In this document: in pieces, positions 1-7,551 of the stretch
Layout: every line of letters starts with the position of its first letter
Position numbering within the stretch: position 1 is the first letter of the stretch
DNA from: Belnapia arida
GTDB lineage: Bacteria; Pseudomonadota; Alphaproteobacteria; Acetobacterales; Acetobacteraceae
Assembly: GCF_016773205.1 (NCBI RefSeq)
Contig: NZ_JAETWB010000019.1
Span: forward strand, 1 to 64,000
DNA length: 64,000 nt
Direction: 5' to 3'
Program-made: the position numbers and the translations under genes
Notes under the pieces: model-generated
Database searches by the model: none
The model's input: the letters and a program-made list of their open reading frames with translations, nothing else
Told to the model about the DNA's origin: nothing

Positions 1-61
1 CCCGACACCGTCGTCCACGCCTGATCAGGACATCAAAGACCGAACCAAGTCCTCACACTGA

Positions 62-860
62 TTTCTGCAACAGCGCCAGGTCAAGGCAACGCGGAACGCC
101 ATGTCGGGCCTGAGCCTGACCGAAGCCGTGCTGACGCTGGCGCACATCTACCCGGTCCTGGACCCGGAGAAGCTGCGCAAGGAGGTGGAGGGCAACGCGG
201 CCCGGTTTTCCTGTTCTCTTCGCTGTTCGGCTCCAGAACGATGGACGCGCAGGGCCGCACCGTCCACAAGGCCCCGGCCTTCCGCGGCTCCAACCTGGAG
301 GAACGCGAAGCCGCGGTGCTCGCCAGGATGGAGGGTGCCGCCGCCTTGGAGCGCGACCTCCGATGCCACGCCTTCGTCCTGCCCGCGCTGTGGACCTTGC
401 TCCAGGAGCACGTCATGGCCGAGGAGGATGTGACCGCGCTGCTGGCCGGCAGCAGGTTTATTCCGGAGGACCGGATGAATCTCTTCGCCAGCGGGTTCGC
501 CGCCGGCTTCCGCCACGACTTCGCCACCGCCCTCCATCTTCTTGTCCCGCAAATCGAGCACGCCCTCCGCGCGTTCCTCGCTCGCGCCGGGGTCATCACG
601 GCGAGCATCGACGAGGACGGCATTCAAGAGGAGTGACCGCTCGGGCGAGTGCTGGCCGAACCCGAGCTGGAGCGGATCATCACGCCGCTGCTTGTCTTCG
701 AACTCCGGGGCCTGCTGGTGGTGACGGGCGGCGCCGACCTGCGCAACGGCATGATGTCATCGGGCGAGATCAACACCAGCCCAGCGCTGTACCTGTGGTA
801 GCTCCGGCTCCGCGTCTGCCTCATCGGGACGCCGGCGCCCGATGTGCTCCAGCGATCCTG
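62..860 (+). pseudogene. Decayed DUF4209-domain gene
   Basis: The reading begins in frame 2 (residues GLSLTEAVLTLAH, ATG at 101) and must shift near position 205-215 into frame 1 to continue as SSLFGSRTMDAQGRTVHKAP. Frame 1 then gives the DUF4209 hallmark LLVPQIEHALR followed by DEDGIQEE. A TGA at 634-636 interrupts it. The same frame resumes as LVFELRGLL and DLRNGM, then meets a TAG at 799-801 exactly where the family has a second Trp (LYLW-stop-LRLR). Removing one frameshift and two stops restores the C-terminal half of a DUF4209 protein. The N-terminal half is absent because an in-frame stop lies at 59-61. DUF4209 has no settled function. The gene is almost certainly dead unless the lesions are sequencing errors. 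The family call rests on remembered motifs. Confidence 0.65.
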
Positions 861-903
861 CGCGTGCCACGACGCTGCCGGCTCGCTAGCACCCCCTCGG
901 ATA

Positions 904-1008
904 ATGTCGCCTGACGAGGCTAAGCGCCTAGCCGGCAGGAATGATCTGCTGCTCTTCCCATATCTGGATCATGGTGCCGAGGACCGGACGGAGGACGATG
1001 CGCTGTGA
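904..1008 (+). CDS. Possible 34-residue ORF coupled to the CoiA-like gene
   Basis: ATG at 904 opens a short frame with residues DEAKRLAGRNDLLLFPYLDH and an acidic tail. Its TGA (1006-1008) overlaps the GTG start of the next gene in a GTGA junction, the usual sign of translational coupling. It lies in the same frame as the last part of the DUF4209 remnant, and the frame is open from 802, so it may only be the tail of that dead gene. No family is recognised. Confidence 0.3.
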   Translation: MSPDEAKRLAGRNDLLLFPYLDHGAEDRTEDDAL

Positions 1009-2735
1009 ACATAGCTACCGATAGTTCTTCCGGCGGCGCCATGCCGGCGAGCGATCGGTCATGTCCTCCTGGAAGGGGAATCCCTTTCGGCCTAGATTCG
1101 AAGGATAAGCCGACGCACGTCACCCAGGTCAAGCCGGGGCATACCTACAGGTGTCCGTCCTGCAAATGGCCTCTGTCCGCGGTACTGAACACTACTGGGA
1201 GGCGCCAGCATTTCCGGCACCGCAAAGGTGCCGAGTGCTCCAATGCCTACGAGGCATCCCTCCACAAGGCTGCTGAGCAGATCATCGAGGAAAGCAGCGA
1301 GATATTGCTGCCAGCTGTGGTTGCGCGGCACGGCCACCGGAGCTGGAGCATTACTGACAAGCCCGGCAAGTTTCAATATGACGGCGCGCGTCTCGAAGTG
1401 CAGATGGACGGCATCGTACCGGATGTCGTGCTGCGTGAGGCATCCGTTGCAAAAAGCTCCGCGAGTGCCGCGCGCGAGTTGCTGGTGGAAATTTTTGTCA
1501 CCCATCGCACGGAGCAGCGAAAGATCGATCTGATTAGGGAACGGAGGTTGCCGACGATCGAAATCAATCTTTCCAAGACACCTCGCTTCGTGACGGCGGA
1601 TGAATTCAAGCAATCTGTCCTCTACGGACCCAAGCGCAAATGGCTATTCAACAATGCCATACACAATGCGGAGGCGGCGCTGCGGGAGGAGGCAGAAAAA
1701 TCATTTGGCGGGATAGGCGCAAGCCTAAACGACGCCTATGAGGTTGACTTTATTCCCGTTCAAAACAGGTGGGAACAGGACATCAAGGACGCGAGAGTCG
1801 AGGACTTGGTAGGTACCCATGTTCCCGGGGATCGCTGTTTCACGGTCGCGCCCGGGATTTGGCAGAGCGCGATCCTCTCGCGCTTCTTGCGATCGCCGGA
1901 TCGCAGTCGCTTCGACGCCGAGGCCACGCTCGATTGGCTGGACCACGAGGGGCTGCTGAAACCGGTGTTCCGGAGGCTCCTGGGTGAAATCGACCGCGAC
2001 TTGCTCGCGCACGTGCGCGCGGTTGTCCCAGGATTCCGCCATCCACTGAAGGTCGTCGAAGACTACGCGGGGCAGATGGTCCTGTATGGTCTCGTCCCTC
2101 GTTCAAAATCCACCAGCGGCTCGTCGCACTCGGAGCCTACCGAGCTTGCGGAGGAACGGGCACGGCGCATCCGGGAGATGTATTACTGGCGCCTCCGTGT
2201 GGCCGAGGTCGAAGAAGTTTTCAAAGCGATCCAGGCGGAAGCCAAGAACGGCCCTATTATGAATTGGGAGTTCTGGCTGGACACATTCCAGGTCACCTTG
2301 AGTGGCACGCCGAGGTCCAGGATTAGCGGACGCGAGGTTGGGTTTAGGGAACTCATGAACTATCTGGAAGCCCTGCGGCAAATGTTGAAACCGAATACCG
2401 AGGTTCCAACCGCTGGGCTTCTGGGTTTGCCACTCGAACCCGAGCGGGACGCGAGGGAGGCGGAACGCCGCGGACGCGAAGCTGCCGAACGCGCCCGGGT
2501 AGCGGCGGAGATCGAGCGAAGGCGTCAAGCGGCCGAGCAGGCGCGGCTCGACCGCGAAGCCGAACAACGTGCACGGGGCGAAGCCGAAGAATCGCGTGTA
2601 GCGGCCGAACGGGAAGCTGCGGCTGTGCCGAAGCCGCGTCATCGAGTTGGGCGGAAGCGCACACTGAGGGAACGCGTTGCTCAAGTGCGCGATCGCCTCT
2701 CCGAGGCCATCCGGTTCCTCAATCCGTGGAGTTAG
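1005..2735 (+). CDS. CoiA-like zinc-ribbon nuclease candidate
   Basis: This 576-residue protein has a CoiA-type layout. Cys50-x-x-Cys53 and the motif HFRH (His69, His72) form a zinc-ribbon-like N-terminus, followed by the helix LHKAAEQII. A restriction-endonuclease-like core follows: PD at 139-140, then LLVEIFVTH (Glu162) and EQRKIDLIRERRLPTIEI. The middle is unrecognised. Residues 480-550 are a highly charged Arg/Glu/Ala coiled coil ahead of a basic tail. CoiA is known as a competence protein, and CoiA-like proteins with PD-(D/E)XK cores are presumed nucleases; activity here is inferred. The GTG start is preferred because GGAGG sits at 990-994; an in-frame ATG at 1041 is the alternative. The neighbours are accessory, which suggests a mobile-element or defence role rather than chromosomal competence. 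Confidence 0.6.
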   Translation: MNIATDSSSGGAMPASDRSCPPGRGIPFGLDSKDKPTHVTQVKPGHTYRCPSCKWPLSAVLNTTGRRQHFRHRKGAECSNAYEASLHKAAEQIIEESSEILLPAVVARHGHRSWSITDKPGKFQYDGARLEVQMDGIVPDVVLREASVAKSSASAARELLVEIFVTHRTEQRKIDLIRERRLPTIEINLSKTPRFVTADEFKQSVLYGPKRKWLFNNAIHNAEAALREEAEKSFGGIGASLNDAYEVDFIPVQNRWEQDIKDARVEDLVGTHVPGDRCFTVAPGIWQSAILSRFLRSPDRSRFDAEATLDWLDHEGLLKPVFRRLLGEIDRDLLAHVRAVVPGFRHPLKVVEDYAGQMVLYGLVPRSKSTSGSSHSEPTELAEERARRIREMYYWRLRVAEVEEVFKAIQAEAKNGPIMNWEFWLDTFQVTLSGTPRSRISGREVGFRELMNYLEALRQMLKPNTEVPTAGLLGLPLEPERDAREAERRGREAAERARVAAEIERRRQAAEQARLDREAEQRARGEAEESRVAAEREAAAVPKPRHRVGRKRTLRERVAQVRDRLSEAIRFLNPWS

Positions 2736-2988
2736 TGGGCTCGTTGATCCGCCCGACGAAAAAGCCGGCCAACTACCTCGGACTGCTCCATTACGCCCCG
2801 GCCCTGATCACCTGGGGACGCGCCGTACTGGGATAGGATGGGGCTCGATCCCATCCTCGCGCTGGATGACGGCTTCCTGGGTGCTGCGCGGCAACCGGCG
2901 CCGGGCCGTCACGGCGGCCACGCTGGTGAAGTTGGGAACGCTCTGCGTGGGTTCGGCGGCGCGAGCGTCAGCGACGCCGCCTAACCTC
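2736..2988. other. Intergenic stretch without recognisable gene
   Basis: This lies between the CoiA-like gene and the convergent small-gene pair. Short frames exist, for example an ATG near 2838 reading LDPILALDDGFLG, but none has a clear ribosome-binding site or a recognised product. It may be coding debris. Confidence 0.4.
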
Positions 2989-3210
2989 TCAGATGGGCGC
3001 CGTGCCCTCGTCGAGCTGCTTGACATCCACGATTGTGGCGCTGTCCGACGACTCCACGGTTTCAACGCATTGCCAGTCGAGCTCGGCGCCAGCCTCCTCG
3101 ATCCTCAGCGCCTCCGCGCACGCTCCCTTGGCATCCGCCGCCTCGACCCAAACGCGGGCCTCCAACACGTCCCGGTACTCCACCCGGAGCGTCACCGCGA
3201 ACCTGGGCAT
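2989..3210 (-). CDS. Small acidic protein, paralogue of its upstream neighbour
   Basis: This is a 73-residue acidic protein starting MPRFAVTLRVEYRD. It aligns by eye with the 65-residue product just upstream: both begin MPRF, continue with a beta-strand-like V-x-L-R-V segment, and share a (V)EA-D-A-(K/D)GA core followed by a -LDW- or -IDW- motif. The ATG at 3210 overlaps the previous stop in a TGATG junction, so the pair is probably translationally coupled. No family is recognised. Small paired acidic proteins in mobile elements can be DNA mimics, antirepressors or antitoxins, but nothing here decides among these. Confidence 0.55.
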   Translation of the reverse strand: MPRFAVTLRVEYRDVLEARVWVEAADAKGACAEALRIEEAGAELDWQCVETVESSDSATIVDVKQLDEGTAPI

Positions 3211-3407
3211 CAGGGCAACTCCTCCACCGCGCCTGTCTCCGCGTCAGTCACGTCCTCGCGGTCGTAGCCCACCCAATCAATCTCGCCGTCCTCGCACCCC
3301 TCAAGCGCGAGCCTCCGCGCTCCATCCGCGTCTTCGGCCTCGACCACCACGTCGGCAACCTCGCGGTCTGTGACCACGCGCAGCAGCTCCACTTTGAACC
3401 TCGGCAT
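3210..3407 (-). CDS. Small acidic protein, first of a tandem paralogous pair
   Basis: This 65-residue acidic protein begins MPRFKVELLRVV and contains VVVEAEDADGARRLALEG and EIDWVGYD. The ATG at 3407 is chosen over longer in-frame starts because it is preceded on the minus strand by AGGGAAGA at good spacing, and because this start aligns with the MPRF start of the paralogue. The two genes form a two-gene minus-strand unit opposite in direction to everything else in the accessory block. Function unknown. Confidence 0.55.
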   Translation of the reverse strand: MPRFKVELLRVVTDREVADVVVEAEDADGARRLALEGCEDGEIDWVGYDREDVTDAETGAVEELP

Positions 3408-3608
3408 CACACGATCTTCCCTATTCGAGTAAGCGGCGACCACCGCGTTCCTTACCGGATTGGCCGCGCCGCCGGCGAGCACCGGCGGCGGTGCGTAAGT
3501 GCCACCTCGCGGAACTGCGCAGCCCCCCCGTGCGCGGATTTTTGCGGCCCACTCGTTGACCGCCGGGACGAGTTGTCGCAATCGGGCGCCTTCCTGGAGG
3601 GGCAGCGC

Positions 3609-4547
3609 ATGCCGCACTACGTCCATGTCAACCTGAGCAGCCGCTTCCCTTGCTCCGAGGTCATGGGGGTGATGCTCTGGCCGCTCGATCCGGAGAAGCG
3701 CGCTGCCGAACGGGCGACTCGCGCCGCCAAGCACATGGCGCTGCTGTCCTCCGACGGCCTGCTAGCGCTTGAGCCGCGCCGCGCGGTCGTCGAGTTCGGA
3801 GCGGGGTACGCCGAGCACACGGGCGGGTCCGTCGCCGTCCACCGCGTAGACCCTTTGACGCGGAAGCGCCTGCTGGTCGAGCCTATCGAGCAGGTCACCC
3901 GCAGGCAGATGGCCGAAGCCCGGGCAGTGATCGAAGCCGAGCAGTACGTCCCAGCCGGCGGCCTCGCCCGCCTCGTGGTCTCTGCATCGCGGCGCGACAT
4001 TGAGAGGGAAGTCGGCATGGCGCTGAGGGGAGAACCGCTCAACGCTGCGCTGCTTCTACTGACCCTTTTCAAGCTCGACAAGGCCAGCGAGCCGCCAACC
4101 GCTACCCTCGCCGCCCGCCTGTTGCTCCGCCCGGGCGGGACCGCGCGCGTGCTGGAGCAAGACCTGACGAAGCACCGGCAGCTCGCCCCGCTGTGGGCCG
4201 CGGCGGTGGCGGCGATCGAACACGCGCTGTGGCGGCCTATCCGTTTCGACGAGTTCCGGAACCGTCTCTCCGATCTGCTTCGCGACCCTGTGGGTCGCGG
4301 CCGCATCTTTCGCTGGGAGCCGGCCTTCCGGCGGTTCGCCATCGACTACCGCAAGCCCCGCCGACCCGAATACGAGCGCATCCTCCGCACGGAAGAGGCC
4401 ATCGTGTACCGCACCGGGCTCAACGCGGAGCCGCCGGCGCTGATCGAGTTGGCCCCGGACGCGCTGAAGGCTGCATCGCGGGCGCTGCGCATTGAGCGCG
4501 CAGAGGCCGCCAGCGAGGATGCCAGGCGCAAGCGCAACAGCAAGTAA
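3609..4547 (+). CDS. Hypothetical protein of the accessory region, 312 residues
   Basis: The ATG at 3609 has a strong ribosome-binding site, GGAGGGG at 3596-3602, six bases away; a longer in-frame reading back to 3033 crosses the opposite small genes and is rejected. The product begins MPHYVHVNLSSRFP. It is Arg/Ala/Leu-rich and mostly helical in appearance, with a basic C-terminus ending RRKRNSK. No signal peptide, membrane segment or known motif is evident. It sits ahead of the helicase-primase cassette, 515 bases upstream. I do not recognise the family. Confidence 0.6.
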   Translation: MPHYVHVNLSSRFPCSEVMGVMLWPLDPEKRAAERATRAAKHMALLSSDGLLALEPRRAVVEFGAGYAEHTGGSVAVHRVDPLTRKRLLVEPIEQVTRRQMAEARAVIEAEQYVPAGGLARLVVSASRRDIEREVGMALRGEPLNAALLLLTLFKLDKASEPPTATLAARLLLRPGGTARVLEQDLTKHRQLAPLWAAAVAAIEHALWRPIRFDEFRNRLSDLLRDPVGRGRIFRWEPAFRRFAIDYRKPRRPEYERILRTEEAIVYRTGLNAEPPALIELAPDALKAASRALRIERAEAASEDARRKRNSK

Positions 4548-5062
4548 TTTTCTCCGCGCACGCTGGCACTGCCCGGTCGCGCCTCTCGGTATTTGATCCC
4601 CGCCGCCCCGGAATCACCCGGGCCGGCCTGCCTCGGGGATTAACGGGATGGACTCTTGGTGCCCGCGCGCCGGCGCGAGAGAAATGCGACAGGCCGGCCC
4701 AGACCTCGACCGGCCGCCGTTTGGCAACGTGCCCACGAAGTTGTCGGAGCACCCCGGGCTGGTGACGCGCCCGCGCGGGCTCCTGCATGTGCGAAGCTTC
4801 CACCCCGTTCCGGCGTTCGGCCGTGGTGCGCCCGCCCGGGTGAGGTCGCCGTGCGAGCATCCGCCGGACGCCTTCCGGCAGAAGCGCGCTAGGATGGACC
4901 CGCCGCCGTGCGCGATGGCGGCGGAGAGCCGCCTCGACGCGCCCAACACCAGCCTGATCTGCGCCACGCTGCGCGCCGCTACCACGGCCAGGAAGCGCAC
5001 CCCATGACGGCCATCGGGTTGGCCACCGCGTAGACATCCGAGCACAAGAAGAGAGCGCGACA
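4548..5062. other. 515-base gap ahead of the replication-like cassette
   Basis: No frame here has both a ribosome-binding site and a protein-like composition. Frames of about 100 codons exist on both strands (for example ATG at 4648, plus strand), but they are Pro/Arg-rich and typical of high-GC spurious ORFs. The stretch could hold the promoter of the helicase operon or the remains of a lost gene. Confidence 0.45.
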
Positions 5063-6448
5063 TTGACAACCGAAGTTCTCGAACGGAGCGCCCCCGCGCG
5101 CCGGAGGCGCCCGCACGCCCTCCTCCCGCCGCCGTGCCCCGCGGCGCCCGCCTTCACGCCCACTGCCCTGGCCTTCGACGCCGCGCTGGCGACCGCCGGG
5201 CAGGCCGCCGTGCTGGCGAAGCTGCCCGCCTTCTTCACCAACCCTTCGCACCGATCCTTTCTCCTGACCGGCGCCGCCGGCACAGGAAAAACGTGGACCA
5301 CATGCGAAATCGTCCGCGCCCTCCTGGCCGCAGGCTACCGGGTCATCGTCACCGCCACGACTAATAAGGCGGTGCGGGTGCAGCGCGCCAACGCGTCGCG
5401 GGTCTCCTGCCCGCGGGCGCGAGAAGCGTTCGCGCGGACCATCACGATCAGCCGGTTCCTGCACCGCAAGCGCTTGACCCACCAGTCGGGCAACCCTTCG
5501 GCGCGGGAGCAGCGCGACCTGGGCCTGGACGCCGACGCGGTGCTGCGGCGCCGCGTCTACGTCCCGGCCGGCATCGCCTCGGGCGAGGATACCGTGGTGA
5601 TCGTCGATGAGGTTTCCATGCTGTCGCCGCGCGACGCCGATTTGATGGTGGAGCGGTGCCCAAAAGTCCTGTTCATTGGCGACCGTCACCAGTTGCCGCC
5701 GGTCGCCGTCCCCGACTGGCTGGGCCGGCAGACGCCGGACGCCGAGTTGACGGAGGTGATGCGGCAAGCCGCGGGATCGGGCATCGCTCTGTTCGGGCAG
5801 GCGGTGCGCGAGTGCGGACACGCAGGCGCGCTAGCGGCTGGGCCTATCGACTTCTCCGACGTGGGCGACCTACGCGGGCGGGCCTGGGACAAGGAACTCG
5901 GGCCGGACGGGCTCGTGGGCCTCGACATGATCCTAGCGCACCAGAATTCTACCTGCGGGGCGGCGAACGTCATGGCTGTGCAGGCGCGGTTCCCCGGGTG
6001 GCTGCCCGGCGACCCGCCGCCGGTTGGCGCGCAGTTGTTCAGCCACGAAGCTTATGTTGTTGGCGAGCGCGTCGTCGTCGGCAAGGCGTGCCAGCTTGAA
6101 GTCCTGGAGGTGCTTGGCGACGCGCGGTCGGGATGGTTCTCCGGTTGGCGCCTCCGGCTCCGCAACATCGACGAAGGTGGCGAGGTGGTGGTGCCCTGTC
6201 TCGCCGCGATCTTCGCCGGGCTCGCCTACCAGAAGACCGCCCGCGAAAAGGGCGCAATCGAACACGGCATGGCCGAGATCGGCTTCGGCTACGCGCTCAC
6301 CGTACATAAAAGCCAGGGCAGCGAGTGGCCGAACGTGCTGCTGATCGACGACCACCACCGGGCGCGCGACGGCGAGCAGTTCAGGAGGTGGCTCTACACC
6401 GGCGTCACCCGCGCCAAGTCGCTGCTGCTCTACGCGAGGGCGTGCTGA
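5063..6448 (+). CDS. Dda/RecD-like SF1 DNA helicase
   Basis: This 461-residue superfamily 1 helicase shows every core motif in order: Walker A GAAGTGKT at 70-77, TATTNKAV near 98-104, Walker B with DEVSM at 182-186, motif III GDRHQLPPV at 206-214, motif V VHKSQGSEW at about 414-422, and motif VI YTGVTRAK near residue 445. The length and compact N-terminus fit phage Dda-type or stand-alone RecD2-like helicases rather than full RecD. It should unwind DNA 5' to 3' (family knowledge). The TTG start at 5063 has a weak AAGAGAG upstream and no ATG fits. Its stop overlaps the start of the primase-like gene (TGATG), so the two are coupled. It is inferred to be the replicative or accessory helicase of the element. 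Confidence 0.85.
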   Translation: MTTEVLERSAPARRRRPHALLPPPCPAAPAFTPTALAFDAALATAGQAAVLAKLPAFFTNPSHRSFLLTGAAGTGKTWTTCEIVRALLAAGYRVIVTATTNKAVRVQRANASRVSCPRAREAFARTITISRFLHRKRLTHQSGNPSAREQRDLGLDADAVLRRRVYVPAGIASGEDTVVIVDEVSMLSPRDADLMVERCPKVLFIGDRHQLPPVAVPDWLGRQTPDAELTEVMRQAAGSGIALFGQAVRECGHAGALAAGPIDFSDVGDLRGRAWDKELGPDGLVGLDMILAHQNSTCGAANVMAVQARFPGWLPGDPPPVGAQLFSHEAYVVGERVVVGKACQLEVLEVLGDARSGWFSGWRLRLRNIDEGGEVVVPCLAAIFAGLAYQKTAREKGAIEHGMAEIGFGYALTVHKSQGSEWPNVLLIDDHHRARDGEQFRRWLYTGVTRAKSLLLYARAC

Positions 6449-7551
6449 TGGCAAGCGGCCCCTGCGGCTGCACGGTGCTGGTGCCCAAGCCAGGGCACAC
6501 GGCGACCAAGACATACAGCGCCGACCTCGGCAGTCCCACGGGCTTCCGCAAGCTGAGCGACTACGATCTCGGCTGGGAGTTCACCGCGCACGAGGCGCGG
6601 CTTGATGATCTAGACGCACTGGCCGGGCTGGTCGCCGGGCTGGCCGGCCGCGACGCCATCCTGGTCCGCGGCGAACTCACCGAGGCCGGGAGGGAAGCCC
6701 GGGACACGGCCAACAGGAGGATCAACCCGAAGCGTAAGGGCGATCGGCCTTCGCTGCGGGCCTGCGCGCGGCGCTGGTTCATGGGCGACGTGGACCGGCT
6801 GCCGATGCCGGAGGGCTTGTCGGTCCTCCGCTGGGAGGACCACGCGGCCATCATCGACGCCACGATCCGCGCCTCGTTCCCCCCGGCTTTCTGGTACGCG
6901 CGCTGCTTCTGGCAGTTCTCCAACAGCGCCGGCTTGTCGGTGACCGACACGGTGAAAATCCACTTGTTCTTCTGGCTCAACGGTCCGGTGGATGACGACC
7001 ACCTACGCCGCGTCCTCAAGGCGCACATGCCGGACATCGACCACGCGCCGTTCAATCCGGTGCAGCCACACTTCGTCACCGATCCGCGCGTGGTCGGCGG
7101 GCGCGACCCGCTCGCCGGGCGCCGCACCGGCTGGCGCGAAGGCGCGGCCGAGGCGGTCCTGCCCGCGCTGCCGCCAACGCCTCCGCGGCCCGCCCGGAAG
7201 GCGCGTGACACCCACCACCTCTACGAGGACGGCGGGCTTGAGGTGCCCCGCGTCAGCAACCTGCCCTCTACGAGCTTCCTCGACGACCTGCAACGCAGCT
7301 TGGGCGACGGCCCCGGCCGGAAGGGATTTCACGAGCCCTTGCGCCGGGCGACGCTCCGCTACGCCGCGCAGGTCGCGGGCGGGCACACGCAGCGGAGCGA
7401 CGAGCAGCTGATCGGCTTGCTGTTGCGCCTTGTCGCCGCCGCGCCGACGCAGCGGTGCCGCCACGCGCTCGGCCTCGCCTACGACCACGCCTACATGCGC
7501 CGCCTCCTGGCCGGCGCTTACCGCATCATCTCCATGGAGCAAAACACTTGA
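6448..7551 (+). CDS. Primase-polymerase-like protein (AEP fold candidate)
   Basis: This 367-residue protein shows motifs compatible with the archaeo-eukaryotic primase superfamily: a hydrophobic strand ending in Asp-x-Asp (FMGDVDR, 114-116), then KIHLFFWL (His172) as the s-x-H motif after SNSAGLSVTDTV, and a conserved-looking FNPVQPHFVTDP block near 202-213. Similar proteins sit beside DUF927 ATPases in proteobacterial integrative elements. Expected activity is primer or short DNA synthesis, inferred from the motifs and context. The ATG at 6448 overlaps the helicase stop (TGATG); an upstream in-frame start at 6325 lies inside the helicase and is rejected. The C-terminal third, after a Pro-rich linker near 230-245, may be a helical accessory domain. 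Confidence 0.6.
   Translation: MASGPCGCTVLVPKPGHTATKTYSADLGSPTGFRKLSDYDLGWEFTAHEARLDDLDALAGLVAGLAGRDAILVRGELTEAGREARDTANRRINPKRKGDRPSLRACARRWFMGDVDRLPMPEGLSVLRWEDHAAIIDATIRASFPPAFWYARCFWQFSNSAGLSVTDTVKIHLFFWLNGPVDDDHLRRVLKAHMPDIDHAPFNPVQPHFVTDPRVVGGRDPLAGRRTGWREGAAEAVLPALPPTPPRPARKARDTHHLYEDGGLEVPRVSNLPSTSFLDDLQRSLGDGPGRKGFHEPLRRATLRYAAQVAGGHTQRSDEQLIGLLLRLVAAAPTQRCRHALGLAYDHAYMRRLLAGAYRIISMEQNT

Noticed and set aside
4648-5007. 119-codon plus-strand frame before the helicase
   Set aside because: No ribosome-binding site, Pro/Arg/Ala-rich, no family; several equally long frames exist on both strands.
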